From Streptomyces sp. MJM8645 (GTDB lineage Bacteria; Actinomycetota; Actinomycetes; Streptomycetales; Streptomycetaceae): a stretch of 64,000 bases of DNA. The position numbers and the translations under genes are program-made. Shown here one piece after another: positions 32,185 to 41,497 of this stretch. The stretch spans positions 496,001-560,000 of the forward strand of contig NZ_LJJF01000001.1 of the NCBI RefSeq assembly GCF_001625365.1, in the 5' to 3' direction. Numbering within the stretch: position 1 is the first letter of the stretch; every line of letters begins with the position of its first letter. The notes under the pieces were generated by a model. The model did no database searches and was not told the origin of the DNA. It was given only the letters and a program-made list of their open reading frames with translations.

Positions 32185-33573
32185 ATGGACCACCCCGTGA
32201 TCCGCCAGCCGTACACGTACGCGCGGACGGCGCTGGTCGAGCCGGACTGGCGGCGGCTGCCGGGCTGGCGCCACGTCACCGAGGCGCAGTGGCGCGACGC
32301 CCAGTGGCAGCGGGCCCACTCGGTGAAGACCGCCCGGCAGCTGCGGGCCGTCGTCGGCGACCGGCTCTCCGACCACTTCTATAGCGAACTCGCCGCCGAC
32401 CAGGCCGGGTTCGCCACCATGCCGATGCTGCTTCCGCCGCAGCTGCTGAACACCATGGCCCCGGACGCCCCGGCCGACCCGCGGGCCTTCACCGAGGCGT
32501 TCCTGGCCAACCCGGTGCGCCGCTACATGCTGCCGGTGCGCACCGACCGGCACCCGCACTGGCCCAGCCACCCCCGGGCCGAACGGGACTCGCTGCACGA
32601 GGCGGACATGTGGGCCGTCGAAGGTCTGACGCACCGTTACCCCACCAAGGTGTTGGCCGAGTTGACCGCCACCTGCCCGCAGTACTGCGGCCAGTGCACC
32701 CGGATGGACCTGGTCGGCACCTCGACACCCCAGGTGGCCAAGACCCGGCTGCTGCTGCGCCCGGCCGACCGGCAGGAGCAGATGCTCGACTACCTCAAGC
32801 GCACCCCCGCCGTGCGCGACGTGGTGCTGTCCGGCGGCGACCTCGCCAACGTCCCCTGGCCCCGGCTGGAGTCCTTCCTGCTGCGGCTGCTGGACCTCGG
32901 CACCGTCCGGGACATCCGGCTGGCCAGCAAGGCCGTGGTCGGCCTGCCCCAGCACTGGCTGCAGCCGCAGTTGCTGGACGGCCTGGCCCGGGTCGCCGAA
33001 CTGGCCGCCCGCCGCGCGGTCAACCTGGCCGTGCACACCCACGCCAACCACGTGCGCTCGGTCACCCCGCTGGTCGCCGAGGCGGCCCGGGCCCTGCTGG
33101 ACGCGGGTGTGCGGGACGTCCGCAACCAGGGCGTGCTGATGCGGGGCGTCAACGACACCCCCGAGGACCTGCTCGACCTCTGCTTCGCCCTCCAGGGCGA
33201 GGCGAACATCCTGCCGTACTACTTCTACCTCTGCGACGTGATCCCGGGCGCCGAGCACTGGCGGACGCCGCTGCACCAGGCGCAGCGCCTCCAGGAGGCG
33301 ATCATGGGCTACCTGCCCGGCTACGCGACCCCGCGCCTGGTCTGCGACGTCCCGCACGTCGGCAAGCGCTGGGTGCACCAGGCGGTGGCCTACGACCGCG
33401 AGCTCGGCATCTCGTACTGGACCAAGAACTACCGCACCGGCCTGGAGAGCGGCGACGGCGGCCAGGACGCCCCGCTCGACCGGCGCCACCCCTACTACGA
33501 CCCGGTGGACACCCTCCCGGAGACCGGCCGCCGCTGGTGGTCCGGGCCGTCCACCGCACGAGGAGCGCGATGA
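32185..33573 (+). CDS. KamA-family radical SAM aminomutase, predicted lysine 2,3-aminomutase
   Basis: 462 residues. The [4Fe-4S] motif is C164-P-Q-Y-C168-G-Q-C171, followed by VVLSGGDLANVPW for SAM. Two aspartates that bind the lysine epsilon-amine in clostridial lysine 2,3-aminomutase (Asp293 and Asp330, 37 apart) align with D351 (YLCDVIPGAEHWRTP) and D388 (LVCDVPHVGK), also exactly 37 apart. Glutamate mutases have Lys/Asn there. The PLP lysine would be K394, in a loop one residue shorter than usual. Predicted reaction: L-lysine to L-beta-lysine, supplying the adenylation domain of this operon. Six bases after the ligase gene. Confidence 0.88.
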   Translation: MDHPVIRQPYTYARTALVEPDWRRLPGWRHVTEAQWRDAQWQRAHSVKTARQLRAVVGDRLSDHFYSELAADQAGFATMPMLLPPQLLNTMAPDAPADPRAFTEAFLANPVRRYMLPVRTDRHPHWPSHPRAERDSLHEADMWAVEGLTHRYPTKVLAELTATCPQYCGQCTRMDLVGTSTPQVAKTRLLLRPADRQEQMLDYLKRTPAVRDVVLSGGDLANVPWPRLESFLLRLLDLGTVRDIRLASKAVVGLPQHWLQPQLLDGLARVAELAARRAVNLAVHTHANHVRSVTPLVAEAARALLDAGVRDVRNQGVLMRGVNDTPEDLLDLCFALQGEANILPYYFYLCDVIPGAEHWRTPLHQAQRLQEAIMGYLPGYATPRLVCDVPHVGKRWVHQAVAYDRELGISYWTKNYRTGLESGDGGQDAPLDRRHPYYDPVDTLPETGRRWWSGPSTARGAR

Positions 33574-34727
33574 GCACCCCCGACCCGAGCCCCGGCCCGA
33601 GCCCTGCCCCGAGCCCCGACCCAAGCCCCGCACCGAGCCCCGACCCTCCCCGGGACGGCGAACTGCGCCGCCTGTGCTGGATCTTCCCCGACCGGGAGTC
33701 CTCCCGGATGGCCGCGATGTGGCACGGCTTCTTCTGGGACCTCTACGCCGAGAGCGCCGCCGACCTCGGCCTGCGCTGGACCAGGCACGCCCCGGAGGCC
33801 GTCACGGTGGACGCCACCGGGCCCGGCCGCCCCCGGGTCTACGTGGACGACGAGCCGGTCACCCCCGAGGACACCCTGTTCATCACCGCGCTCTACTCGC
33901 TGCCGTACCAGTCGATGGACGTCTTCAACCAGTACGCGCTGTACGCGGTGCTCGAACAGGCCGGGTTCTACCTGCCGTTCCCGCCGCAGGTCTCGCTGAT
34001 CGGCAACGACAAGCTGGCCACCCTGCTGTTCCTGGGCGGCTCCCCGGTACCGACCATCCCGACGGTGCGGATCGGCACCGGCCGGGACATCAGCAAGCAC
34101 GGCTACGAGGTGGGCCTGCGGAACATGACCTACCCCGCGATCGTCAAACCCTCCGGCTGGTGCGGCGGCGGCGGGATCAACCTGGCCCGCGGCCCCGAGG
34201 ACGTCCGGGGCCTGGCCAGCCTCGCCCAGGGCGGCGACACCACGCTGGTGGTCCAGCCCTACCTGGGCGACGGCACGATCGACTACCGGGTGTACGTCGT
34301 CGACGGCGAGCCGTACGCGGTGATGAAGCGGACCCCGGAACCCGGCTCCCCGGTCGCCAACGCCAGCCGGGGCGGCGCCATGGAGTTCCCCCCGGTGCCG
34401 CCCGAACTCGTCGCCGCCACCGCCTGGTTCGCCGAGCGGCTGCCGATCCCGTTCTTCTGCGTCGACTTCCTGTACGACGGCGAGCGGTACTGGTTCTCCG
34501 AACTGGAACCGGACGGCGTGATCGCCCCCGACCTCACCGACCCGGACCGCACCCTCCAACGGGACGTCACCCGCGCCCGCTTCGCCGCCTACCGCGACGG
34601 CCACGCCAAGTGGCTCGCGGACGGCGCCCGCCCGCTCACCCTCGACCCCGCCCGAAGCCCCGCCCACAGCCCCACCCGAAGCCCCGCCCACACCCAAGCC
34701 CTCGCCCCCCGGACGGACTCCCGATGA
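33570..34727 (+). CDS. ATP-grasp ligase
   Basis: 385 residues, overlapping the mutase stop (ATGA; AGGAG upstream). The ATP-grasp core is visible: NDKLATLLFLGGSPVPTIPT, YPAIVKPSGWCGGGGINLAR (glycine-rich loop), DYRVYVVDGEPYAVMKR and the metal site FFCVDFLYDGERYWFSELEPDG. Such enzymes couple a carboxylate, via an acyl phosphate, to an amine. By context it should form an amide with beta-lysine or a derivative, replacing an NRPS condensation domain. Both ends carry Pro/Ser repeats (PSPGPSPAPSPDP at the N-terminus; SPAHSPTRSPAH at the C-terminus) outside the fold. RimK- or D-Ala-D-Ala-type substrates cannot be excluded. Confidence 0.88.
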   Translation: MSTPDPSPGPSPAPSPDPSPAPSPDPPRDGELRRLCWIFPDRESSRMAAMWHGFFWDLYAESAADLGLRWTRHAPEAVTVDATGPGRPRVYVDDEPVTPEDTLFITALYSLPYQSMDVFNQYALYAVLEQAGFYLPFPPQVSLIGNDKLATLLFLGGSPVPTIPTVRIGTGRDISKHGYEVGLRNMTYPAIVKPSGWCGGGGINLARGPEDVRGLASLAQGGDTTLVVQPYLGDGTIDYRVYVVDGEPYAVMKRTPEPGSPVANASRGGAMEFPPVPPELVAATAWFAERLPIPFFCVDFLYDGERYWFSELEPDGVIAPDLTDPDRTLQRDVTRARFAAYRDGHAKWLADGARPLTLDPARSPAHSPTRSPAHTQALAPRTDSR

Positions 34728-35953
34728 CCGCCTCCTTCTCCCTGCCCCCCGAGACCGCCGAGCCCCGCCTGCACGTGGCCCGGCGCACCCTGGAGCGGCT
34801 GCGCAGCGTCCCCGCCCTGGCCCCGCGCTACGCCAGCCACGTCAACATCCACACCCTCGACCGGCTCGCCACGCTCCCGCCCCTGGCCAAGGACGACCTC
34901 AACACCGCCCTCGCCCACCTGGAGCCCGCCGCCGACCAGGCCGCCACCTGGCTGTTCCAGAGCGGCGGCAGCACCGGCGCCCCCCAGGTCGGCTACGCCC
35001 CCACCGGCTTCTACATGGCCGGCGTGCACGCCCACTGGCAGCCGCTCGACCGGACGGACGTCTTCGTCAACGCCTGGGGCGCCGGCCGGATGTGGGGCGC
35101 GCACTTCCTCGCCGCCGCGCTCGCCGACCTCTCCGGCTGCCGGATCATCGCGCTCGGCTCGGTCGCCGCCGAGGAGTACGGCGACTGGCTGGCCTTCCTG
35201 GCCGCGCGCCGGGTGACGGCCATCGGCGGGACGCCCAGCGTGCTGCGGCTCTGGTTCGCGCACGCCCGCGCCGCCGGCATCCGACTCCCCTCCCTGCGCA
35301 AGGTGTTGTGGCTCGGCGAGGCCTGGCAGCCCCAACTCGCCGAGGACCTCGCCGTGGTGGCGCCCGAGGCGCAGCGCTGGGGCATGTTCGGCAGCACCGA
35401 GACCTGGGTGGTGGCCACCAACACCCCCGACTGCCCGGCCGACACCTTCCACCCGCTGCCCGACCAGCTGGTCCACGCCGACGCCGACGGCCTGCTCGAC
35501 TTCACCACCCTCAACCCCGAGATGCTCAACCCCGTGCTGCGCTACCGCACCGGCGACGCGGGCGAGTTGACCGACTGCCCGTGCGGGAGGCCGGGTCCGG
35601 CGATGCGGGTGCTGGGCCGGCGCGACAGCGTCGTCCAGGTCCGCGGCCTCGGGCTGGACGTGGCCGAGCTGATCGCCCGGGCCGAGCGCGAACCGGGCGT
35701 GGCCCGGGCCCAGGTGGTGCTGACCGAACAGCGCGGCCGGGCCACCGGGGTGGAGGTGCTGCTGCTCACCGGCGGGACGGGCGCCGCGCCCGACACCGAG
35801 CGGCTGCGCAAGGAGCTGTTCACCGCCACCTTCACGCTCAGCACCGCTTTCCAGCACGACCCGGAGTCCTTCCGAGTGCGGCCGGTCGAGGAGCTGATCA
35901 GCAACGGCCGCACCGGCAAGACCGCCGGGCTGGTCCTGCGGGAGGGCGCGTGA
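34724..35953 (+). CDS. PaaK-like adenylate-forming ligase 1
   Basis: 409 residues, ATGA overlap with the ATP-grasp gene. Motifs: LFQSGGSTGAPQVGYA (phosphate loop), WGMFGSTETWVV (A5-like), LRYRTGDAGELTDCPCGRPG (ATP-ribose, with the Cys pair of phenylacetate-CoA-ligase relatives), RVLGRRDSVVQVRGLGLD and NGRTGKTAGLV (catalytic Lys). Resembles phenylacetate-CoA ligase family members of natural-product clusters that activate small carboxylic or amino acids. The substrate is unknown. Its paralogue is encoded at 38259; the two differ too much to be a recent duplication. Confidence 0.85.
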   Translation: MTASFSLPPETAEPRLHVARRTLERLRSVPALAPRYASHVNIHTLDRLATLPPLAKDDLNTALAHLEPAADQAATWLFQSGGSTGAPQVGYAPTGFYMAGVHAHWQPLDRTDVFVNAWGAGRMWGAHFLAAALADLSGCRIIALGSVAAEEYGDWLAFLAARRVTAIGGTPSVLRLWFAHARAAGIRLPSLRKVLWLGEAWQPQLAEDLAVVAPEAQRWGMFGSTETWVVATNTPDCPADTFHPLPDQLVHADADGLLDFTTLNPEMLNPVLRYRTGDAGELTDCPCGRPGPAMRVLGRRDSVVQVRGLGLDVAELIARAEREPGVARAQVVLTEQRGRATGVEVLLLTGGTGAAPDTERLRKELFTATFTLSTAFQHDPESFRVRPVEELISNGRTGKTAGLVLREGA

Positions 35954-37284
35954 AGTCCGACCCGGCGGGAGGCGGGGTGACGTCCGACCCGGCGGGAGGC
36001 GGGGCGGCGCCCGTCCGGCCGGCGCCGCTGGGCCGGGGCTTCGACCTGTTCTGGGCCGGGCAGACCGTCAGTCTGGTCGGCGACAAGGTCACCGTGTTCG
36101 TCGTCCCGACCCTGATGATCTTCGTCCTGCACGCCTCCGCCCTCCAGGTCGGCGTGGTGGCGATGGCCCAGTACCTCGGCATCCCGCTGCTCGGGCCGGT
36201 CGCCGGAGTGCTGGTCGACCGCTGGGACAAGCGCCGCACCATGCTCGGCTGCGACCTGGTCCGGCTGGCGGCGGTGGCGGCGATCCCGCTCGCGTACTGG
36301 CTCGACGTGCTGTCCACCCCGCTGCTGTTCGGCTGCGTGGCGGTGATCAGCGGCGCGACGATCTTCTTCAACGTCGGTTACCTGGTCGCCGTCCCCGCCG
36401 TGGTGCCCGAGGACGGCATGGTCCGCGCGTACTCCCGGCTGGAGGGCAGCGGCTCGGTCGCCGAGGTCGCCGGCCCCTCCATCGCCGCCGCCCTGTACAG
36501 CGCGCTCGGGGTGGCCGCCCTGCTGGTCGACGCGGCCAGCTACCTGGTCTCGGCCGTCTGCTTCCGGTACATGAGCCCGTGGGGCGAGCGGACGGTCGAG
36601 GACGGCTCGATCCGGGAGCGGCTGACCCTCGGCTTCCGGCTCAACTGGGCGGACCCGGTGCTGCGCCGGGTGGTGCTGGCGGCCGTCACGCTCAACTGCG
36701 GCGGGCCGGTCTTCGTCACCGTCCTGCCCGTCCTCGCCTACCGGGGCCTGGGCGTGACGGTCGGCGCCTTCGGCGCGGCCATGTCGGTGGCCGCGCTCGG
36801 CGCGCTGATCGGCGCCCTCGTCGCCCCGCGGCTCAGCCGGCGGTTCGGCCTGGGGCGGACGATGGCCTGGTCGCTGCTGCTGCACTGCCTGGCCGGCCTC
36901 GGCCTGCTCGCCGCGCCCGCGCTGCCGCCCGGGCCGGTGATCGCGGTGACCATGGGCTGCTACGGGTTCTTCATGTCCTGCATCAACGTGTGCAGCGCGC
37001 CCACCCGGCAGGCCCGGATGACCGCCCGCAACCAGGGCGTCATGCACGCCGCCTTCCGGACCGTCACCTGGGGCGTGATCCCGCTCGCCGCGCTGGTCGG
37101 CGGCCTGGCCGTCACCCTGCTCACCGGCCCGCTGGGCATCCTGGACGCGGCCCGGGCGGTGATGGCGGGCGGCACCCTGCTGGCCGCCTGCTCCTTCCTC
37201 CCCGCCCTCGGCCTCCAGCCGCTGCTGGACGCCGCCGGACGCGAGGCCGCCGCCCCCGGGGAGCTCGCGGAGAGCGCGTCGTGA
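35950..37284 (+). CDS. MFS exporter of the ligase operon
   Basis: 444 residues from GTG 35950, inside the preceding stop (GTGA). Twelve membrane segments expected; LFWAGQTVSLVGDKVTVFVVP, GVLVDRWDKRRTMLGCD (loop 2-3 motif) and LLVDAASYLVSAVCFR match the MFS_3/enterobactin-exporter type. Probably exports the product and gives self-protection. The N-terminus contains a duplicated SDPAGGG unit encoded by a perfect 23-bp direct repeat with 27-bp period (from 35955). Confidence 0.9.
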   Translation: MKSDPAGGGVTSDPAGGGAAPVRPAPLGRGFDLFWAGQTVSLVGDKVTVFVVPTLMIFVLHASALQVGVVAMAQYLGIPLLGPVAGVLVDRWDKRRTMLGCDLVRLAAVAAIPLAYWLDVLSTPLLFGCVAVISGATIFFNVGYLVAVPAVVPEDGMVRAYSRLEGSGSVAEVAGPSIAAALYSALGVAALLVDAASYLVSAVCFRYMSPWGERTVEDGSIRERLTLGFRLNWADPVLRRVVLAAVTLNCGGPVFVTVLPVLAYRGLGVTVGAFGAAMSVAALGALIGALVAPRLSRRFGLGRTMAWSLLLHCLAGLGLLAAPALPPGPVIAVTMGCYGFFMSCINVCSAPTRQARMTARNQGVMHAAFRTVTWGVIPLAALVGGLAVTLLTGPLGILDAARAVMAGGTLLAACSFLPALGLQPLLDAAGREAAAPGELAESAS

Positions 37285-38240
37285 GCGACGCGAACGCCGG
37301 GAACGCCGTGAGCAATGTGAACGCCGACAGCAAGGTCCTGCTGATCACCGGGACGTCCTCCGGCATCGGCCTGGCCACCGCCGTCGCAGCGGCCCGGGCC
37401 GGGTACCGCACGGTGGCCACCCTGCGCGAACCCGGCCGCGCCGGGGAGCTCCGGCGGGCCGCCGAGGCCGCCGGCGTCACCGTGGACGTCCGCCGCCTCG
37501 ACGTCACCGACCCCGGCTCGATCGCCGCCTGCCTGGACGGCGTGGCCCGGACGTACGGGCGGCTGGACGCCGTGGTCAACAACGCGGGCGTCTCCAACTC
37601 CGACCCGACCCTGGAGATGTCCACCGACGCGGCGCTGCGGGCCAACCTGGAGGTCAACTTCTTCGGGGTGGCCGCCGTCAGCCGGGCCGCGCTGCCGCTG
37701 CTGCGGGCCGCCGCAGGCCGCCTGGTCGCCGTCGGCAGCGTGCACGGCGTGGTCGGCCAGCCGTTCAACGAGGCGTACTGCGCCGCCAAGTTCGCCGTCG
37801 AGGGGTTCCTGGAGGCGCTCGCCCCGGTCGCGGCGGCGCACGGCGTCCAGGTCTCGGTGGTCGTGCCCGGCTACGTCCCGGACACCCGGTTCGGGGTCTT
37901 CCCGGACATCGACCGCGGCACCATCCAGGCCGCCTCCGGCCCGTACGCGCCCACCTTCGCCGGCTACCTGGACTGGGTCGGCGGCCAGGGCTGGGAGTCG
38001 GCCGGCCAGCCCGCCCGGGAGGTCGCCGAGGTCGTCGTACGGACCCTGCTCGCCGACCGGCCGCCCTTCCGGGTGCCCGCCAACCAGTGGGCCGCCGACT
38101 ACCTGGCCGCCAAACTCGCCGACCCGGACGGCTCCACCGTCCAGTCCCTCGCCCGGACCTGGCTCGGGCAGCCCGACGCACGCCGCGAAACACGCCGCGA
38201 AGCACCCGCCGAAGCACCCCCTGCAGCACCCTCCTCCTGA
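37281..38240 (+). CDS. Short-chain dehydrogenase/reductase
   Basis: 319 residues from GTG 37281 (GTGA overlap). Classical [11 protein letters not shown] cofactor loop, NNAGVSNSD, catalytic Ser in [11 protein letters not shown] and Y-C-A-A-K. R in LREPGR after the second strand suggests NADP(H). It would reduce a keto or aldehyde intermediate, possibly the one made by the amine oxidase of the same operon, or oxidise an alcohol. The C-terminus has a repeat tail ([18 protein letters not shown]) beyond the fold. Confidence 0.9.
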   Translation: MSDANAGNAVSNVNADSKVLLITGTSSGIGLATAVAAARAGYRTVATLREPGRAGELRRAAEAAGVTVDVRRLDVTDPGSIAACLDGVARTYGRLDAVVNNAGVSNSDPTLEMSTDAALRANLEVNFFGVAAVSRAALPLLRAAAGRLVAVGSVHGVVGQPFNEAYCAAKFAVEGFLEALAPVAAAHGVQVSVVVPGYVPDTRFGVFPDIDRGTIQAASGPYAPTFAGYLDWVGGQGWESAGQPAREVAEVVVRTLLADRPPFRVPANQWAADYLAAKLADPDGSTVQSLARTWLGQPDARRETRREAPAEAPPAAPSS

Positions 38241-38258
38241 ACAAGGGACCCGACCACC

Positions 38259-39518
38259 ATGCCCGCCAAGCCCCTGGCCGAGCTGATCGCCTTCGCCCGC
38301 GCCAACTCGCCGTTCTACGCCGAGCTGTACCGCGACCTGCCCCCCGCCGCCGAGCGCCTCGACCAGCTCCCCGTCATCGACCAGGCCGCCTTCTGGGCCG
38401 CCAACACCTGGCCCGACAACCGCGTCCTGACCGGCCCGCTCAGCGACGCCGGCATCTACAAGACCGGCGGCACCACCGGCGTCCCCAAGTTCTCGCCCTG
38501 GACCCGTACCGAGCACGCCGACTCGGTCACCGCCTTCGGCGCCGGACTCGTCCGGGCCGGCCTGCGGCCCGGACACCGGGTCGCCAACCTGTTCACGGCC
38601 GGCGAACTCTACGGCGGCTTCCTCTACATCGAGGGCGCCCTGCACCACGCACCCGTGGACAACGTCCGCCTGGGCGTCGGCGGCGCCGCCCCCGACCCGT
38701 ACATCGCCGACCTCATCACCGGTTTCGGCGTGCACGTGCTGGCCGGCGAGCCGATGAAGCTCAGCGCCGTCGCCGAGTGCCTGGTCCAGCGCGGGGAGAC
38801 GGCCGACGGGGTCGAACTGCTGCTGTTCGGCGGCGATCTGCTCTTCGCCGACCTGCGGCCGATCCTCGCCCGGGCCTTCCCCCACGCCGCCGTCGCCTCC
38901 GTCGGCTACGCCTCCAACGACGCCGGGCTGGTCGGCTCACCCGTCCCCGGCGACGACGTCCGGGTGCACGAGGCCTTCGCGCACCGCACGGTGGTGGAAC
39001 TCGTCGACGACGTCACCGGCAAGACGATCACCACGCCCAGCACTCCCGGCCGGGTCGTCGTCACCAACCTGTTCCGCACCCTGATGCCGATCCTGCGCTA
39101 CCCGACCGGCGACCGCGCCGAGTGGACCGACGCCCGCTGCCGCCGCTTCCGCCTGCTCGGCCGCTCCACCGAAGGCGCCCGGGTCGGCACCGTCGCCATG
39201 CCCACCGAGGAGATCCGGGCCGTCCTGCTCGCCGCCGACCCGGAGCGCCACATCACCGGCATGCAGCTCGTGCAGCGCCGCTGGGCCGGGCGCGACGGCC
39301 TGATCCTGCGCCTCGGCTACACCGGGCAGCGGCCGGCCCCCGAGCTCGCCGACCGGCTCGTCGAGGCCGTGTACACGGCCCGGCCGCTCTACCCCGACGA
39401 GGTCGCGCTGGGCAGCATCCACGACCTCGCGGTCGAGTGGGTGCCGCGCTCCGAACTGGTCACCAACCCGCGCACCGGCAAGCTCCAGCAGGTGCTGGAC
39501 GAGCGTCCGCAGTCCTGA
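38259..39518 (+). CDS. PaaK-like adenylate-forming ligase 2
   Basis: 419 residues, 18 bp after the SDR; AAGGGA precedes the ATG. Motifs: [16 protein letters not shown] (phosphate loop), [50 protein letters not shown] (catalytic Lys). Same family as the ligase at 34724 but only distantly similar, so it should activate a different acid. Last gene of the operon on this strand. Substrate unknown. Confidence 0.86.
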   Translation: MPAKPLAELIAFARANSPFYAELYRDLPPAAERLDQLPVIDQAAFWAANTWPDNRVLTGPLSDAGIYKTGGTTGVPKFSPWTRTEHADSVTAFGAGLVRAGLRPGHRVANLFTAGELYGGFLYIEGALHHAPVDNVRLGVGGAAPDPYIADLITGFGVHVLAGEPMKLSAVAECLVQRGETADGVELLLFGGDLLFADLRPILARAFPHAAVASVGYASNDAGLVGSPVPGDDVRVHEAFAHRTVVELVDDVTGKTITTPSTPGRVVVTNLFRTLMPILRYPTGDRAEWTDARCRRFRLLGRSTEGARVGTVAMPTEEIRAVLLAADPERHITGMQLVQRRWAGRDGLILRLGYTGQRPAPELADRLVEAVYTARPLYPDEVALGSIHDLAVEWVPRSELVTNPRTGKLQQVLDERPQS

Positions 39519-39564
39519 CCGGGCGGTGACGGCGGGGGCCGGGCAGCGGTAAGGGGCCAGGCGC

Positions 39565-39975
39565 TCAGCCGGTCTGCGGCCGGCCCCCGATCACCACGCT
39601 CTGCCCGCGGAACTCGGCGATGACCTTCCCGTCCGCCCGCCGGACCGTCACGTCGTAGACCCCGCTGCGCCCGGCCCGCGACCGCTCCACCGCCTCCGCC
39701 ACCAGTTCGTCCCCGACCGCCGCCGGGGCCAGGAAGACGACCTGCGCCGCCTGCGCGACCGTCACCGGGCCGTGGCTGTTGCAGGCGAACGCGAACGCGG
39801 CGTCGGCGAGCAGGAACAGGAAGCCGCCGTGCGCCGTCCCGTGGCCGTTCACCATCGTCGCGGCCACCGTCATCCGCGTCACCGCGCGACCGGCGGACAC
39901 CTCGTCCAGCGCGATGCCCAGCAGCCGACAGGTCTCGTCCCGCGCGTAGAGGGCGGCGGTCCCGGGGTCGAGCAT
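39565..39975 (-). CDS. paaI: PaaI-type hotdog-fold acyl-CoA thioesterase
   Basis: 136 residues. The active-site segment NGHGTAHGGFLFLLADAAFAFACNSHG is that of PaaI/hydroxyphenylacetyl-CoA thioesterases (the motif Asn/His-Gly-Gly...Asp). It hydrolyses aryl- or acyl-CoA thioesters in the cytosol. Convergent with the last ligase gene (46-bp gap). It could release CoA esters made by the PaaK-like ligases, but a housekeeping role in phenylacetate metabolism is as likely; no other paa gene is present. Confidence 0.85.
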   Translation of the reverse strand: MLDPGTAALYARDETCRLLGIALDEVSAGRAVTRMTVAATMVNGHGTAHGGFLFLLADAAFAFACNSHGPVTVAQAAQVVFLAPAAVGDELVAEAVERSRAGRSGVYDVTVRRADGKVIAEFRGQSVVIGGRPQTG

Positions 39976-40132
39976 GGCGTCCTGTTCCCTCCGTCGACGG
40001 CGTCCGGGTCAGCGTAGAGCACGGCGCCCGGCCGCCGTCCGGGGGAACTCGGCCGCGCCGCATCGCCGTTCAGCCCACCCTGCCGCGCGCCGACCCTAGC
40101 CTGCTCAGGTTCCCCGAGCGCAAGGACGGCTG

Positions 40133-41404
40133 ATGGCCCAGAAGTCACCCGCGACCGCCACCCCACCGGGCCCCGCCGAGATCCCGTCGGCGCAGCCGCC
40201 CAGCGGATCCGTGACGGCCCTGCGGATCGGGGCCGCCGTGACCGGCGCGCTGCCCTCCGTGGTGCTGCGGCTGGCCGGGGTGCACCTGGCGCCCGTGCCG
40301 GGCATGGTGGTCTTCGGCCTCGGCGTGCTTGCGGCGGCGCTCCTGCTGATGTGGGCCGCGGAGACCGCCCGGGCCGACATCTCCGGCCCGCTCGCCCTGG
40401 CCCTGCTGGCGTTCATCGCCGTCCTGCCCGAGTACGCCGTCGACCTCTACTTCGCGTACGCGGCCGGCACCCGGCCCGAGTACGCCGCCTACGCGGCCGC
40501 CAACATGACCGGCGCCAACCGGCTGCTGGTCGGCGTCGGCTGGCCGCTGGTCGCCCTCGCCTCCTACTTCGCCGCCCGGCGCCGCGGCGCCGCCCCCGGG
40601 ATCACCCTGCGGGAGCACCGGCGGATCGACACAGGCTTCCTCGGCGCCGCCGCCCTGGTGGCCTTCGTGATGCCGCTGACCCGGCAGATCTCCTGGGTGC
40701 TCGCGGTCGTCCTGATCGCCTGGTACGGCTACTACCTCTTCCGGGTCAGCCGCTGCGGCGAGGACGACGAGGAGGAACTCATCGGCGTCCCGGCCCGGTT
40801 GGCCGCCCTCCCGCGGCAGCGCCGCCGGGCGACCACCGTCCTGGTCTTCGCGGTCGCGGCCGGGGTGATCTTCGCCTGCGCCGAGCCCTTCGCCACCTCG
40901 CTGGTCGACGCCGGCGCCTCGCTCGGCATCGACCGCTTCCTGCTGGTGCAGTGGCTGGCCCCGCTCGCCTCGGAGGCGCCCGAGCTGATCGTCGCGGTCG
41001 TCTTCGCCTGGCGGCTGCGCGGGGACGACGGCCTCGGCGCGCTGCTCTCCAGCAAAGTCAACCAGTGGACCCTGCTGATCGGCTGCCTTCCGTTCGCCTA
41101 CCTGGCCGGCGGCGGCGCGGCCTCCCTCCCGCTGGTCGAGCGCCAGGTGGACGAGGTGCTGCTGACCGCCGCGCAGACCGTCCTGGCCGTGGTGCTCCTG
41201 CTCGACCTGCGGTTCCTGCCCTGGAAGGCCGGGCTGCTGTTCGCCTTGTTCGCCGTCCAGTTCGCCCTCCCCGGCGAGTCCGCCCGGGTCGCGCTGAGCT
41301 GGGTCTACCTCGCCCTGGCCGTCCCGCTCCTCGCCGTGCGCCTACGCCAACTCCCGCCCACCGTCCGCGCCTTGGCGGGCCGCATCGAGGGCGATCCGCA
41401 CTAG
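40133..41404 (+). CDS. CaCA-family cation exchanger (Na+/Ca2+ or H+/Ca2+)
   Basis: 423 residues with about eleven membrane segments in two inverted repeats. The alpha motifs are FIAVLPEYAVDLYFA with AANMTGANRLLVG in the first half and LASEAPELIVAVVFAW with LLSSKVNQWTLLIG in the second, where the glutamates coordinate the cation. Inner-membrane antiporter. Its TAG stop (41402-41404) lies at the left junction of the IS630 element; rebuilding the empty site leaves the stop unchanged, so the gene is intact. Confidence 0.88.
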   Translation: MAQKSPATATPPGPAEIPSAQPPSGSVTALRIGAAVTGALPSVVLRLAGVHLAPVPGMVVFGLGVLAAALLLMWAAETARADISGPLALALLAFIAVLPEYAVDLYFAYAAGTRPEYAAYAAANMTGANRLLVGVGWPLVALASYFAARRRGAAPGITLREHRRIDTGFLGAAALVAFVMPLTRQISWVLAVVLIAWYGYYLFRVSRCGEDDEEELIGVPARLAALPRQRRRATTVLVFAVAAGVIFACAEPFATSLVDAGASLGIDRFLLVQWLAPLASEAPELIVAVVFAWRLRGDDGLGALLSSKVNQWTLLIGCLPFAYLAGGGAASLPLVERQVDEVLLTAAQTVLAVVLLLDLRFLPWKAGLLFALFAVQFALPGESARVALSWVYLALAVPLLAVRLRQLPPTVRALAGRIEGDPH

Positions 41405-41408
41405 CACC

Positions 41409-41445
41409 AGTGGCTCGGCTCGATTGGTCGACCGGGAAATTGATC
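41409..41445 (+). repeat. Left terminal inverted repeat of the IS630 element
   Basis: Begins AGTGGCTCGG, centre CTCGATTGGTCGACCGGG, ends AATTGATC. Differs from the right copy at three positions. Confidence 0.88.
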
Positions 41446-41497
41446 GGCTGCTGGTAGTCCGTCAGGCTGTCTCCGAGTTCTGATCTTGGAGGTGGTC

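Noticed and set aside
30076..33633. 1185-codon leftward frame across the ligase/mutase genes
   Set aside because: Shadow of three well-supported genes on the other strand; no recognisable domain.
27027..39518. Streptothricin or viomycin cluster
   Set aside because: No streptolidine/capreomycidine, carbamoyltransferase, glycosyltransferase or condensation-domain genes; only the beta-lysine-related genes are shared.
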